This document shows, piece by piece, positions 6,844 to 15,154 of a DNA stretch of 21,677 nucleotides. The position numbers were made by a program, and so were the translations under genes. Position 1 is the first letter of the stretch. Every line of letters begins with the position of its first letter. The DNA comes from Nitrospirota bacterium (GTDB taxonomy: Bacteria; Nitrospirota_A; Leptospirillia; Leptospirillales; Leptospirillaceae), in NCBI GenBank assembly GCA_021838765.1, contig JAKCCY010000039.1, positions 1 through 21,677 of the forward strand, written 5' to 3'. Below the pieces are notes generated by a model that saw only the letters and a program-made list of their open reading frames with translations, was not told the DNA's origin and did no database searches.

Positions 6844-8019
6844 ATGTCCGAAATTATCCGCGCAACATATGCCATCGCTTCGAACGATCTTCCCGGCGCA
6901 GCAGCCCTTATCGCGCGGGAAATGAGTGTGGGTGTGAAAAAAACCCGTTACGAGAACAAAAAGACGGGTGGATTCATGGCAACGGTGGATACGATCAAAA
7001 AAGAGGGAACGCGGGGAATCATCACGATTGATGTTCCCTCCGCCAATATCAGCACCATCTACGGTCTTCTCCTGTCGATTGCGGGTGAGATCAGTTGTCT
7101 CAAGATCCTCAAATCCATAGAGCTTGTGGACTTCGAACTCCCTCCGGCCCTGGCCGATCGTCTCCCGGGCCCGGCATTTGGCCTTTCAGGGATCAGAAAG
7201 CGAAGGGGAAATCTTGACCGTCCACTCTTTATAACGGTGATCAAGCCTTCCCAGGGGCTCACTCCGGAGGAGTATGCCCATATTGCCTATGAAAGCCTTG
7301 TTGGAGGGATGGATGCGATCAAAAGCGATGAACTCCTTCAGGAGTCTGACAAGGACTGGACCGCCCGATTTGAAGCCGCCGTCGCCGCGGCAAGGCGCGC
7401 CGAGAAAGAAACGGGAGAGCCCAAGAGTGTGATGATGCATCCGGTGGACAGCCCGATCAGGATGGCCTCCCGATTTTCCCGGGGAGCCGATATGGGCTGT
7501 GATCTGGCCATGCTGTCTCCTGCGGCGTCAGGTTTTCCCATGCTTGAGGAGATTGCCCGGATGGAGCGGTTCCCTATCATGGCCCATATGGCCATGAGCG
7601 GATGGCTCTGGCAGAAAAACGGAATGAGTGTCCGTGCCTGGTCCAAATTCATGCGACTTGCCGGGGCCGATATTGTTCTCTACCCGGCACTCAAGGGCAC
7701 GCTCAAGGCGACCCGACCGGAGCTTCTTGAAGTGATGGATGCGGTCAAGACGCCGATGGGAACCAGGAAGGAAAGCATGATCGCGGTCGGTGGCGGAATG
7801 CATGCAGGGACCATGAAGGTTCACTATGACCTTTTTGGACCGAATTTTGCCTATCTGTGCGGTGGTGGTGTTTGTGGACACCCGGATGGAGCGAGGGCCG
7901 GCGGAAAATCGATCCGGCAGGCATGGGATGCGATCAGCCAGGGAATCCCCCTGTCCCGCTACAGAAAGAGTCATCCGGAGCTTGATGCGGCGCTTACCGC
8001 GTTCTCCCGATACGTCTAG
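6844..8019 (+). CDS. RuBisCO-like protein (form IV), probably not a carboxylase
   Basis: A 391-residue protein with the RuBisCO large-subunit fold: N-terminal alpha/beta domain (about 1-125) and C-terminal barrel. Aligning by eye, Lys160, Asp162 and Glu163 in GGMDAIKSDE correspond to the carbamylated lysine and two Mg ligands of true RuBisCO (K201, D203, E204). Lys134 corresponds to K175, and GGGVCGHPDG keeps the C-terminal phosphate loop. Several catalytic positions are changed: Ser136 for K177, Met249 for R295, Ser252 for H298, Tyr280 for H327, Gly316 for S379, and the loop-6 GKLEG motif is not recognisable. It is therefore a form IV protein, probably the clade named for acid-mine Leptospirillum (IV-AMC). 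The substrate is unknown; an enolase or isomerase role in sulphur or sugar-phosphate metabolism is typical of the family. AAGGAG precedes the ATG. Confidence 0.92.
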   Translation: MSEIIRATYAIASNDLPGAAALIAREMSVGVKKTRYENKKTGGFMATVDTIKKEGTRGIITIDVPSANISTIYGLLLSIAGEISCLKILKSIELVDFELPPALADRLPGPAFGLSGIRKRRGNLDRPLFITVIKPSQGLTPEEYAHIAYESLVGGMDAIKSDELLQESDKDWTARFEAAVAAARRAEKETGEPKSVMMHPVDSPIRMASRFSRGADMGCDLAMLSPAASGFPMLEEIARMERFPIMAHMAMSGWLWQKNGMSVRAWSKFMRLAGADIVLYPALKGTLKATRPELLEVMDAVKTPMGTRKESMIAVGGGMHAGTMKVHYDLFGPNFAYLCGGGVCGHPDGARAGGKSIRQAWDAISQGIPLSRYRKSHPELDAALTAFSRYV

Positions 8020-8025
8020 ATGCTC

Positions 8026-8988
8026 TCATTCGGGGTTCTTTCTGGGCGTTGGGCCGTTTAAAAATAAAACCGCGACAAACAAAAGGGCAGAAGCCCCATA
8101 AAATGTCCCGGTAACAGGCTCTTTTAACAAAACGATGGAGAGAAAGGCTCCGAGGAAAGGGGAAATCGAAAACCAGGCTCCGGTGGCGGAAACGCCGATA
8201 GACCGGATGGACCGGATAAAGAGAATCAGGCTCAGGCCATAACCAAGACCTCCTGTTGCCAGTGCTTCCGCGATGATGGCCATCGTCAAGGGCGGATGGT
8301 TCATGAAGAGTCCGAGGGGAAGAAGAAGAAAGGACGATCCCAACCCTTTCCAGAGGGTAATCGTGACGGGATTCCATCCGGATAAAAAGCGCAGGAGGTT
8401 GCTGTCCAGCGCCCAGAGTCCTGCTGCGAGAAAAAAGGGAATGGCCCCCGAAAATCCATGACTCCCGCTTCCGGCAGAGGCGAGAGCGCACCCCGCCGCT
8501 CCGAGAACTGCTCCTGTGGACAGTCTCAGGTTCAGCGGTTCCCGAAAGATAAGCCATGCCAGAAAAACGGTTACGATGCCTTCGGCATTCATCAGGAGAC
8601 TTCCGAGGGATGCAGGATAGCGTTTGAGTCCCCAGATCAGGAGAATGGGAGCGGCTCCCCCACCGATCAGGACCGACAAGATGGCGAATCCGACCTCTTT
8701 TTGTGTCGGATTGTTCGGGAGGAAAATGCTTCGCCATGGGGAGGTCCTTTTTCTGTCTTTTTCAGGTAAAAGGGAGAGCCTTTGTTCTTTTAGGGTTAAA
8801 AGGACCGACGGTATGATGCCAAAAATCGATCCGAGGTAGAATAGGCCGCAAAGAAGAAAGGGTGTCTCCTCCTCGGACAGGAGCTTGGACGGAGGAGTGG
8901 AAAGCGCAAAAAGAAACGATGCCAGAATGGCCCACTTGACTGAGCCTTTATGCCCGGCTGGTTTGGAGGTGTGCTTAGTGTCAGGCAA
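8026..8988 (-). CDS. EamA/DMT-family permease
   Basis: Inner-membrane permease of the drug/metabolite transporter superfamily; the substrate is unknown. The 320-residue product has about ten hydrophobic helices in two EamA repeats. The first runs about 18-165, with ASFLFALSTPPSKLLSEE and ending AEGIVTVFLAWLIFREPLN; the second runs about 170-312 and ends SPFLGAFLSIVLLKEPVTG. The paired helix-loop LxFREPL and LLKEPVTG ends are typical of the family. The only usable start in frame is TTG at 8988, since TGA lies three codons before it and no ATG follows until the membrane region; no clear ribosome-binding site is seen. Its 3' end faces the RuBisCO-like gene with a 6-nt gap. The N-terminal ~16 residues are polar. 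Confidence 0.88.
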   Translation of the reverse strand: MPDTKHTSKPAGHKGSVKWAILASFLFALSTPPSKLLSEEETPFLLCGLFYLGSIFGIIPSVLLTLKEQRLSLLPEKDRKRTSPWRSIFLPNNPTQKEVGFAILSVLIGGGAAPILLIWGLKRYPASLGSLLMNAEGIVTVFLAWLIFREPLNLRLSTGAVLGAAGCALASAGSGSHGFSGAIPFFLAAGLWALDSNLLRFLSGWNPVTITLWKGLGSSFLLLPLGLFMNHPPLTMAIIAEALATGGLGYGLSLILFIRSIRSIGVSATGAWFSISPFLGAFLSIVLLKEPVTGTFYGASALLFVAVLFLNGPTPRKNPE

Positions 8989-9202
8989 TCTGTTTCACTT
9001 CTTTGGATGTTTCCTCTTCCCGTTGCTGGTCGTGACTGACCATTTCGTTTTGAGAATTCAGAGCCTCTTTCTCGATTGGCGTCCAGTCCCGGGTTATTGG
9101 GGGAACCCCTGTTTCGGGACAAGTCAGGGATCTGTTCGTTGCAAAGAGAAAGGATCCTCTTGTTGAGTCTTTCCTCAAACTCCAACGTGTATGTTCTCCC
9201 AT
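8981..9202 (-). CDS. Small hypothetical ORF, doubtful
   Basis: A 73-codon frame (ATG at 9202) ends in TGA that overlaps the TTG start of the permease gene, which would allow coupling. The product is charged, with TGVPPITRDWTPIEKEAL in the middle and a Glu/Lys-rich end (EEETSKEVKQIA). Its third-codon GC content is lower than the neighbours. Another minus-strand frame (from 9227) looks more gene-like for its first 40 codons (TYTLEFEERLNKRILSLCNE), so the true gene may be frameshifted or absent. No family recognised. Confidence 0.25.
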   Translation of the reverse strand: MGEHTRWSLRKDSTRGSFLFATNRSLTCPETGVPPITRDWTPIEKEALNSQNEMVSHDQQREEETSKEVKQIA

Positions 9203-9227
9203 CTCTTCGTCTGTTCTTTTTTCTCAA

Positions 9228-9430
9228 TCATCCCTCAAGAGCGCCGCAAAGTCATGCGGCAACGATCCTGAAACAGGGAGAGGCTGGTTTTGATCTGTCT
9301 GTATTTTTTACACCTGACAAAAGAACTGACATCTTTCTTTACAGATTCTTGAGAAGATAGAAATAGGTAAAAGACGTCTTTCTCCATTTATTTTCCATGA
9401 GATAAAGCCTTTTTCCGGGAATCTCCGTAA
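9228..9430. other. Intergenic stretch upstream of the EAL gene
   Basis: No gene can be supported. It contains an isolated hairpin at 9243-9260 (GCCGCA/TGCGGC with a 6-nt loop) that lacks a T tract on either strand, and becomes AT-rich toward the EAL promoter. Confidence 0.4.
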
Positions 9431-9459
9431 TTGATAAATGGTATGAAAATTGCTATAAA
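9431..9459 (+). promoter_or_regulatory. Sigma70-type promoter of the EAL gene
   Basis: TTGATA (9431-9436) and TATAAA (9454-9459) are each one base from consensus and separated by exactly 17 nt in an AT-rich patch. Transcription would begin near 9466, giving a leader of about 40 nt to the ATG at 9508 or about 100 nt to the ATG at 9568. Confidence 0.65.
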
Positions 9460-9567
9460 TTCCAAAATCATTCAGATGTTTGGTTTGATTGATTCAGTCC
9501 TTGGAGAATGGCTCCGAGCCCTTTGTGTTCCCCTAAAGTTTTTCAACCCTATCGGAAATGGCTGATT

Positions 9568-10980
9568 ATGACAGTTCAGGACAGGCTGATCCGAATTGAG
9601 AAAAGTTTGTCCCTTTCCGGCTGGATTTCACCGGGCGATGTCCGTTTTCTTCTGGATGCGGTGGCCGACCTCAGGGAAAACCTGTCTCCCTCTCAACTTC
9701 TTCTTCCTTCTGCCAGCTCCACGCAGAGCCCTGGAACTTTCGACATTCCCGCTGCGTTCTGGTCCGGCTCTTTGGAGTCAGGGAATCCCGACTCCAAACC
9801 CTGGAGGGTCAATCAGAGTGTTGAAAGGATCTATCAGGCGTTAGACTCTGGAGAGTTCCGTCTCTACTTCCAGCCCAAGGTCAACATGCGCTTGGGAAAG
9901 GTTGTAGGACTTGAAGCCCTGATCCGCTGGGAACACCCTGAGTTTGGACTGATCCCGCCTCTTTCTTTTCTTCCGCAAATCGAAGAAAGCTCCCTGATTA
10001 TCGATATCGGAGAATGGGTCCTGGACAATGCCCTTTCGCAGATCAACCGATGGCAAAAGATGGGGCAGATGATCCCGGTGAGCATCAACCTTTCGGTTAA
10101 CCACCTGACCCATCGCGCGTTCCTGATCCGCTTGAAAGACGCTCTTTCCCGGTATCCCGACCTCCCGCCCAATCTGATCGATATCGAAATTGTCGAGTCG
10201 GTCGCCATCGGAGATCTGAAAGCCATGTCACAGTTGATGGTGGAGTGCCAGGAAATGGGGGTGACCTTTTCCATCGACGATTTTGGAACAGGGTATTCTT
10301 CGCTGCGATACCTCAAGAGACTTCCGAGCAACACCCTGAAGATTGATCAGTCCTTTGTCCTTGGCCTTCTCCATGATTCAGGCGACATGGAGCTGATCAA
10401 GGCGGTAATCGCCCTGGCCCAGGTCTTTAACCGGTCGGTGATCGCAGAGGGGGTTGAGTCTCCGGAAGCGGGCGTTGTCCTGATGTGGCTGGGATGTGAT
10501 CTTGCTCAGGGTTTCTGCATTTCGAAGGCCCTTCCGGGAGATGCGGTCTTTGACTGGATTAAACGCTATCAGCCGGATCCTTCCTGGGCACTCTGGTCCG
10601 GGGTCAAGTTCGATCTCTCCGACGTTCCCCTTCTTCTTGCGCAGTATGATCATTCCATCTGGGTCACAAGGATTGTTGACCGCATCCAGCACTCCCGGTC
10701 GGGACTTTTTGAGGACGACATGGGCGACCAGGACGTCTGTCGTTTCGGACGCTGGTATGTCGAAGACGGGATGAACAAATACGGGAATTTCGATGGGTTT
10801 TCCGAACTTGGAAAATTGCATCACGAGATGCATGTGATCGCGGATGAGGCGATTTTATCCTTGAGTACCGGACAGTGGGATGAGGCCATGGTCTACGGGG
10901 AGAGGCTTGTCGCCCTCAAGGATGTTCTTTTTTCGAGACTTGCCAATATTCTGGGCACCATCCGGCTTGCCCACGCCTAA
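9568..10980 (+). CDS. EAL-domain c-di-GMP phosphodiesterase with C-terminal CZB-like zinc domain
   Basis: Hydrolyses cyclic di-GMP to pGpG, lowering this second messenger. With the ATG at 9568 it has 470 residues. The EAL domain spans about 85-335 and keeps the key residues: Glu116 (EALIRW), Asn174 (SINLS), Glu207/Glu210 (EIVES), Asp237-Asp238 (DDFGTGYSS), Lys258 (LKIDQSF), Glu294 (AEGVES) and Gln314 (QGF). It should be active. Residues ~350-470 resemble a chemoreceptor zinc-binding (CZB) domain: His362 (YDHSIW), Cys391 (VCRFGRWY) and the KLHHEMH histidines (418/419, 422) form the 3His-1Cys set. No membrane segment is visible, so it is cytoplasmic. An upstream in-frame ATG (9508) has GGAGA too close to serve it. 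Its stop overlaps the hyfI stop. Confidence 0.9.
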   Translation: MTVQDRLIRIEKSLSLSGWISPGDVRFLLDAVADLRENLSPSQLLLPSASSTQSPGTFDIPAAFWSGSLESGNPDSKPWRVNQSVERIYQALDSGEFRLYFQPKVNMRLGKVVGLEALIRWEHPEFGLIPPLSFLPQIEESSLIIDIGEWVLDNALSQINRWQKMGQMIPVSINLSVNHLTHRAFLIRLKDALSRYPDLPPNLIDIEIVESVAIGDLKAMSQLMVECQEMGVTFSIDDFGTGYSSLRYLKRLPSNTLKIDQSFVLGLLHDSGDMELIKAVIALAQVFNRSVIAEGVESPEAGVVLMWLGCDLAQGFCISKALPGDAVFDWIKRYQPDPSWALWSGVKFDLSDVPLLLAQYDHSIWVTRIVDRIQHSRSGLFEDDMGDQDVCRFGRWYVEDGMNKYGNFDGFSELGKLHHEMHVIADEAILSLSTGQWDEAMVYGERLVALKDVLFSRLANILGTIRLAHA

Positions 10981-11483
10981 ACACCGGCCGCCGTCATCAG
11001 ACCCCTGATCAGATCCAGCGGTTCGGGGGGACACCCGGGGATATGCAGGTCGACCGGGACGACTTCCGAAACCCCGCCTGCGATCGCATAGCTTCCCCTG
11101 AAAATTCCGCCGTCATCTGCGCAACCTCCGACCGAAACGACCAGTTTCGGGGATGGCATCGCTTCATAGGTATCGAGAAGGGCCTGCCTCATATGCAGGG
11201 AGACCGGTCCCGTGACCAGAAGCAGGTCTGCATGTCGCGGAGAGGCGACAAATTTGAACCCCAGATGTTCGAGCATGAAGCAGGGGCTTCCGAGCATCCC
11301 GATTTCCACTTCGCATCCGTTGCAGGATCCCGCATCGAGATGGCGGATAAAAAGGCTGCGCCCAAAACGGCCGATCCCCCGCTCCAGGAGTTTTCTTGAA
11401 ATTTCTTTCATTTCCTCAGGAAGTTCTGGCGTTTTTTCAGTGACGATGCCTGTTTTCAGGGTTCTTAAAAGAATATGATGCAT
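10977..11483 (-). CDS. hyfI: Hydrogenase-4-like / NuoB-like small subunit (Ehr complex)
   Basis: The 168-residue iron-sulphur subunit that sits between the large subunit and the membrane arm. It keeps the four cysteines for the proximal (N2-type) [4Fe-4S] cluster: Cys54 and Cys57 in GSCNGCEVE, Cys121 in [10 protein letters not shown] and Cys151 in [19 protein letters not shown] is also typical of NuoB/HyfI/EchC. The ATG at 11483 has GGAG 5 nt upstream; a longer frame reaching 11621 would run into hyfG and has no family similarity. It is the last gene of the operon, 29 nt after hyfG, and its TAG overlaps the stop of the convergent EAL gene. The cluster is intact although the large subunit has lost its NiFe site. 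Confidence 0.92.
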   Translation of the reverse strand: MHHILLRTLKTGIVTEKTPELPEEMKEISRKLLERGIGRFGRSLFIRHLDAGSCNGCEVEIGMLGSPCFMLEHLGFKFVASPRHADLLLVTGPVSLHMRQALLDTYEAMPSPKLVVSVGGCADDGGIFRGSYAIAGGVSEVVPVDLHIPGCPPEPLDLIRGLMTAAGV

Positions 11484-11512
11484 GGGCGCTCCGTGTGTCC
11501 AACAGGTTGAGT

Positions 11513-13015
11513 TTACAGGTCGTGGCCGGAATAGCTCGGGTTGAAGGATTTGTTGATCAGCGGGAAATCCGCGACCAGATTTCCTGGAATGGTCATTTCG
11601 AGTGCCGGCCACAGAATCCATGAAGGGTCATGGAAGTGGCTGGCTGCGACGATGTCTCCTCCTTCAAGCCTCGACCAGCAGAGGATTTCCCCGCGCCACC
11701 CTTCGACGAGACCGATTCCCTCCTTTCCCGACTCCCCGGAGGGAGGCTCCAGAAAGACGTCTCCGGAGGGAAGTTTCAGGAGAATCTCCTGGACAAGTCT
11801 TAGCGATTCCTTCACCTCAAAGAATCGGACCGCCACGCGGGCCCTGACATCTCCTCCCGTTTCGAGTGCCTGGGTGAAGCCAGTCTCGTCAAACGGCGGC
11901 TCTTTCCAGAGACGTCTCAGATCGAAAGGTTGTCCGCTTGCCCTTCCGACAACTCCGCAAAGACCCATTTTTTGAGCTGTTTCCGGAGGAAGGGTCCCCG
12001 TTCCGAAGAATCGGTCCTGAAGACCTCCGTGCTGTTCGAAGATCATCTCGAGGATCTCGACTTCCTGAAGAATCCGGGAGGCTTCGCCGGACATTTCGGC
12101 GATGGGAAGGGGGCCTGGATCTTTCCTCACCCCTCCCGGTGAAATGAGATCCATGAGAAGCCGGTGACCGAATACGGACTTGTTCTGCCTCAGGAGATCC
12201 TCCTTCAGGATCAGAAACTGGGAAAGCCCGAAGGACAGTCCTGCATCATTGGCCAATGCGCCAAGATCCCCAAGATGGTTCGCGATTCTTTCCCGTTCAA
12301 GCAGCAATCCCCGAAGAAACCGCGCCCTTTTGGGGACCTCCATCCCGATGGCCGATTCGATCGACAAGGAATAGGCCAGGGCATGTCCGACCGTTGTATC
12401 CCCGGAGACTCTTCCTGCGAGCTTTATCCCCCTGTTCCAGGGGATATTCCGGGAGAGACCGTCGATTCCCCTGTGGCTATATCCCAGACGCTCCTCCATC
12501 CTCAGAACCTTTTCGCCAACCACCTGGAAACGGAAATGGCCAGGTTCGATCATTCCGGCATGGACCGGTCCGACAGGTATTTCATGAACACCCATTCCCT
12601 CCACCCGGACAAAGGGATAGTCTCCTTCTCCGAAAGTCTCCGGCTGCGCCTTTTGGGTCAGGGGGACCCTTTCCCAGAGACCATGGTCAAGCCATCGACG
12701 ATGGTCCTGAGCGCCGGAGAAAGAAATTCCCCACAGATCCCGTATGCTTCGTTCCATTCTTGAAGCGACGGGAAAAAACGGGGTGATGGAGGGAAGGTCG
12801 GAAATCTTTCCTGAAAGAGAGAGCCGGCCTGTAAAGAGCCTTTCTCCCCTGAAGTAGGAGGAAAAAAGAAGAGAGAGGCTTTCGCTGAAAAATCCCCAGA
12901 CCGAAACGAGTCTCCCTCCGGTTTCGCTCATTTCCATTGCCAGATGGAGATACCCCTCCCTGTCTGTTTCGATGACTTCAAGAAACGGGCTGCAGGGGGA
13001 GCGACTTTCATCCAT
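11513..13015 (-). CDS. hyfG: Hydrogenase-4-like / NuoCD-like large subunit lacking NiFe ligands
   Basis: A fused NuoC-NuoD type subunit of 500 residues. The NuoC-like part is about 1-115 (ERSIRDLWGISFSGAQDHRR) and the NuoD/HycE-like part follows (GVHEIPVGPVHAGMIEPGHF, EERLGYSHRGID, LERERIANHLGDLGAL). In NiFe hydrogenases two CxxC pairs hold the metals. Here the first pair position reads RVSGDT (Ser204, Thr207) and the C-terminal one NPSYSG (Ser494, Gly497), so all four cysteines are gone. It therefore cannot bind NiFe and belongs with Ehr-type or complex I-like proteins. ATG at 13015 has AGGAG 7 nt upstream, and the hyfF stop lies just before that site. A longer frame to 13219 overlaps hyfF and was rejected. 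Confidence 0.9.
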   Translation of the reverse strand: MDESRSPCSPFLEVIETDREGYLHLAMEMSETGGRLVSVWGFFSESLSLLFSSYFRGERLFTGRLSLSGKISDLPSITPFFPVASRMERSIRDLWGISFSGAQDHRRWLDHGLWERVPLTQKAQPETFGEGDYPFVRVEGMGVHEIPVGPVHAGMIEPGHFRFQVVGEKVLRMEERLGYSHRGIDGLSRNIPWNRGIKLAGRVSGDTTVGHALAYSLSIESAIGMEVPKRARFLRGLLLERERIANHLGDLGALANDAGLSFGLSQFLILKEDLLRQNKSVFGHRLLMDLISPGGVRKDPGPLPIAEMSGEASRILQEVEILEMIFEQHGGLQDRFFGTGTLPPETAQKMGLCGVVGRASGQPFDLRRLWKEPPFDETGFTQALETGGDVRARVAVRFFEVKESLRLVQEILLKLPSGDVFLEPPSGESGKEGIGLVEGWRGEILCWSRLEGGDIVAASHFHDPSWILWPALEMTIPGNLVADFPLINKSFNPSYSGHDL

Positions 13016-13025
13016 GGGAAATCTC

Positions 13026-14474
13026 CTAGCCGATAAACCGTGCGGCACTTTGATACCAGTGAGCGAGAAATGGGGGAATAAAGAGCCCCAGAACAAGCAC
13101 GAGGGCAAGATGGAGAAAAACCGGAAACAGCGCCGGAGGGTAGGGAAGGGCCATCCTGACGCCTTCTCCAAGGACCATGTTGCCAACCCGGAAAAAAATG
13201 ACTCCAAAGGCGACGGCAAGGCACAAAAGAAGAATGGGCGTTGTCCAGGGAGCCTGCTTCATGGCGACAGTCAGGACGATGAACTCGCTGGCGAAGACGC
13301 CGAATGGAGGCATGCCAAGAATCGCAAAGCTTCCGAGCATGAGTCCCCATCCCAGCCGGGGAACCTTTCTGATGAGACCCCGGATCTCGGACATCTGCTG
13401 GGTCTGGTTGATCTGGGCCGCATGCCCTACGGAAAAAAAGATGGAGGACTTTGTCAGGCTGTGGACGGTCATGTGCAAAAGAGCGGCGAAGGTGGCCAAT
13501 GGCCCTCCCATTCCAAAGGCAAAGGTCGCAATCCCCATGTGTTCAATGGAGGAGTAGGCAAAAAGTCTTTTGACATCCTTCCTCCTGAGCATGGAAAAAA
13601 CCGCCACAACCATGGTCAGGAGACCAAATCCCATCATCATCTCGCTTGCAAGATTTGAATGGAGCGCTCCGTCGACGAGGACTTTGCATCTGACAAGGGC
13701 ATACAGCGCGACGTTTAAAAGAAGTCCCGACAGTACCGCCGATATGGGTGTCGGACCTTCCGCATGGGCATCGGGAAGCCAGTTGTGAAGGGGAGCGAGT
13801 CCGACCTTGGTCCCGTAACCCACCAGGAGAAAAACAAAAGCAATCTTCAGGACGGTTGGCTCAAGTTCAAACCGGATCTGGAAAAGATGGGTCCATAGAA
13901 GGGCCCCTCCCCCCGATCCAAGGATCTTTTCCGCTGCAAAATATAAAAGGATGGTTCCGAAAAGTGCCTGGGAAATCCCCACACCGCAAAGGATGAAGTA
14001 TTTCCATGCCGCCTCGATGCTGGCCCTTGTCCGGTAGAGGCTGACCAGGAGAACGGTTGCCAGTGTTGCCCCTTCGATTGCGACCCACAAGATGCCCAGG
14101 TTATTGCTGGAAAGGGCGAGGAGCATTGTAAAGAGAAAGATCTGGTAGGCGCTGTGATACAGCCGCAGGATTTTGGGTGTGATCTTTCCCTTTTTTTCCT
14201 CGATTTTCATATAGGGTCCGGAAAAGATGGCTGTTGTCAGACCCACAAAGGCGGTGAGCGAGATCAGGAAAATATTGAAAGAGTCCACATAGAACGTTTC
14301 TTTCAGAGCCAGGACAGGTCCCGATTCCAGAACCTTTTTTGCAAGAAACAGGGAGTCGATAAAGGTCAGGAAGGTCAATCCGGCATTGAGGAGATAGGCC
14401 CATGGCTTTTGTCCCAGAAAGGCCAGAATGACCGCTGAAAGGAGCGGTATGGCGAGAACGGAGAGAACCAGCAT
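13026..14474 (-). CDS. hyfF: Hydrogenase-4-like antiporter subunit F (NuoL/M/N-like)
   Basis: A 482-residue polytopic inner-membrane protein of the Mrp-antiporter/complex I family, expected to form one ion-pumping channel. About 13-14 hydrophobic helices are visible. Key features are Glu134 in WVAIEGATLAT (TM5 glutamate), Lys223 in GTKVGLAPLHNWLPDAHAEG (TM7 lysine) and SAVLSGLLLNVALYALVR. KRLFAYSSIEHMGIATFAFG and HSLTKSSIFFSVGH follow. Its ATG overlaps the hyfE stop (TAATG), so translation is coupled, and its stop lies inside the ribosome-binding region of hyfG. The ion (H+ or Na+) cannot be told from sequence. Confidence 0.92.
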   Translation of the reverse strand: MLVLSVLAIPLLSAVILAFLGQKPWAYLLNAGLTFLTFIDSLFLAKKVLESGPVLALKETFYVDSFNIFLISLTAFVGLTTAIFSGPYMKIEEKKGKITPKILRLYHSAYQIFLFTMLLALSSNNLGILWVAIEGATLATVLLVSLYRTRASIEAAWKYFILCGVGISQALFGTILLYFAAEKILGSGGGALLWTHLFQIRFELEPTVLKIAFVFLLVGYGTKVGLAPLHNWLPDAHAEGPTPISAVLSGLLLNVALYALVRCKVLVDGALHSNLASEMMMGFGLLTMVVAVFSMLRRKDVKRLFAYSSIEHMGIATFAFGMGGPLATFAALLHMTVHSLTKSSIFFSVGHAAQINQTQQMSEIRGLIRKVPRLGWGLMLGSFAILGMPPFGVFASEFIVLTVAMKQAPWTTPILLLCLAVAFGVIFFRVGNMVLGEGVRMALPYPPALFPVFLHLALVLVLGLFIPPFLAHWYQSAARFIG

Positions 14475-15154
14475 TATTCTTCGTCCTCCTTGAGCTTTTC
14501 AAAATATTTGAGATCAAGGCTTTCAAAGGTCTCGCGTATCTGGAAAAAGAAGATTCCAAAGATGATGGCTCCTATCAGAACATCGAGCGCAATGGCAAGC
14601 TCAACGACCATGGGCATTCCATAGGTTGCATTCGTGGCGGAAAACAGGAGTCCGTTTTCCATGGAGAGAAAGCCGATGATCTGGGTCATGGCTTTTTTTC
14701 TGGTAATCATCACCAGAAACGACAAAAGGACACAGGCAAGACCGACGCCTATGAGGCTTCTGGTCACGGTGCTTGCCGCTTTAAGGATCGGCTCTGCGAG
14801 GGAGAATGAAAAAACCACCACGCCGATGCCGATGATCATGGTGACCGGAACATTGACCAGTGTTTCGATATCTCCGCCGATCTTGAGACGTTGAGAAAGG
14901 TCCCTGAGGATCCATGGAAGGAGGATCACCTTGAGGACCAGGGTGAAAAAGGCGGAATAGTAGAGGTTGGATTCTCCGGAGAGAAACGCCACAAGAAAGA
15001 TGCTCATTGAGAGAAAAAATCCCTGGAAGGCAAAAAGCCGGATCAGGGAAAGAGTGCGCCGCGAGGCAAGCATCGCGAAAGCGACAAGAAGGATGAAGGC
15101 TCCGAGAAGATTGACCATTTCTACCCCGAAAGGAGAGTCATGTGCGGGCAACAT
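14474..15154 (-). CDS. hyfE: Hydrogenase-4-like membrane subunit E
   Basis: A 226-residue membrane protein with about six to seven hydrophobic helices, matching HyfE in size and position; the middle contains a NuoK-like segment (GLACVLLSFLVMITRKKAMT then IGFLSMENGLLFSA). HyfE-type subunits unite small NuoK-like helices carrying acidic residues that relay protons. Glu in SMENG fits that role. The ATG at 15154 follows GGAGGT by a few nt and directly abuts the hyfC stop (TAGATG). An inner ATG at 15118 is possible. It lies between hyfC and hyfF and overlaps the hyfF ATG by one base. Confidence 0.88.
   Translation of the reverse strand: MLPAHDSPFGVEMVNLLGAFILLVAFAMLASRRTLSLIRLFAFQGFFLSMSIFLVAFLSGESNLYYSAFFTLVLKVILLPWILRDLSQRLKIGGDIETLVNVPVTMIIGIGVVVFSFSLAEPILKAASTVTRSLIGVGLACVLLSFLVMITRKKAMTQIIGFLSMENGLLFSATNATYGMPMVVELAIALDVLIGAIIFGIFFFQIRETFESLDLKYFEKLKEDEE

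Noticed and set aside
6844..8019. True CO2-fixing RuBisCO
   Set aside because: Several catalytic residues and loop 6 are not conserved.
9243..9260. Hairpin as a transcription terminator
   Set aside because: No T tract on either strand and no gene ends beside it.
12164..12763. Plus-strand 199-codon ORF inside hyfG
   Set aside because: Shadow of the conserved large-subunit gene; no ribosome-binding site or family similarity.
11513..13015. Functional NiFe hydrogenase
   Set aside because: None of the four metal-binding cysteines is present, and no maturation genes are in the window.
13016..13219. Upstream start for hyfG
   Set aside because: It lies wholly inside hyfF in another frame, whereas the ATG at 13015 has AGGAG at ideal spacing and the NuoC-like domain starts just after it.
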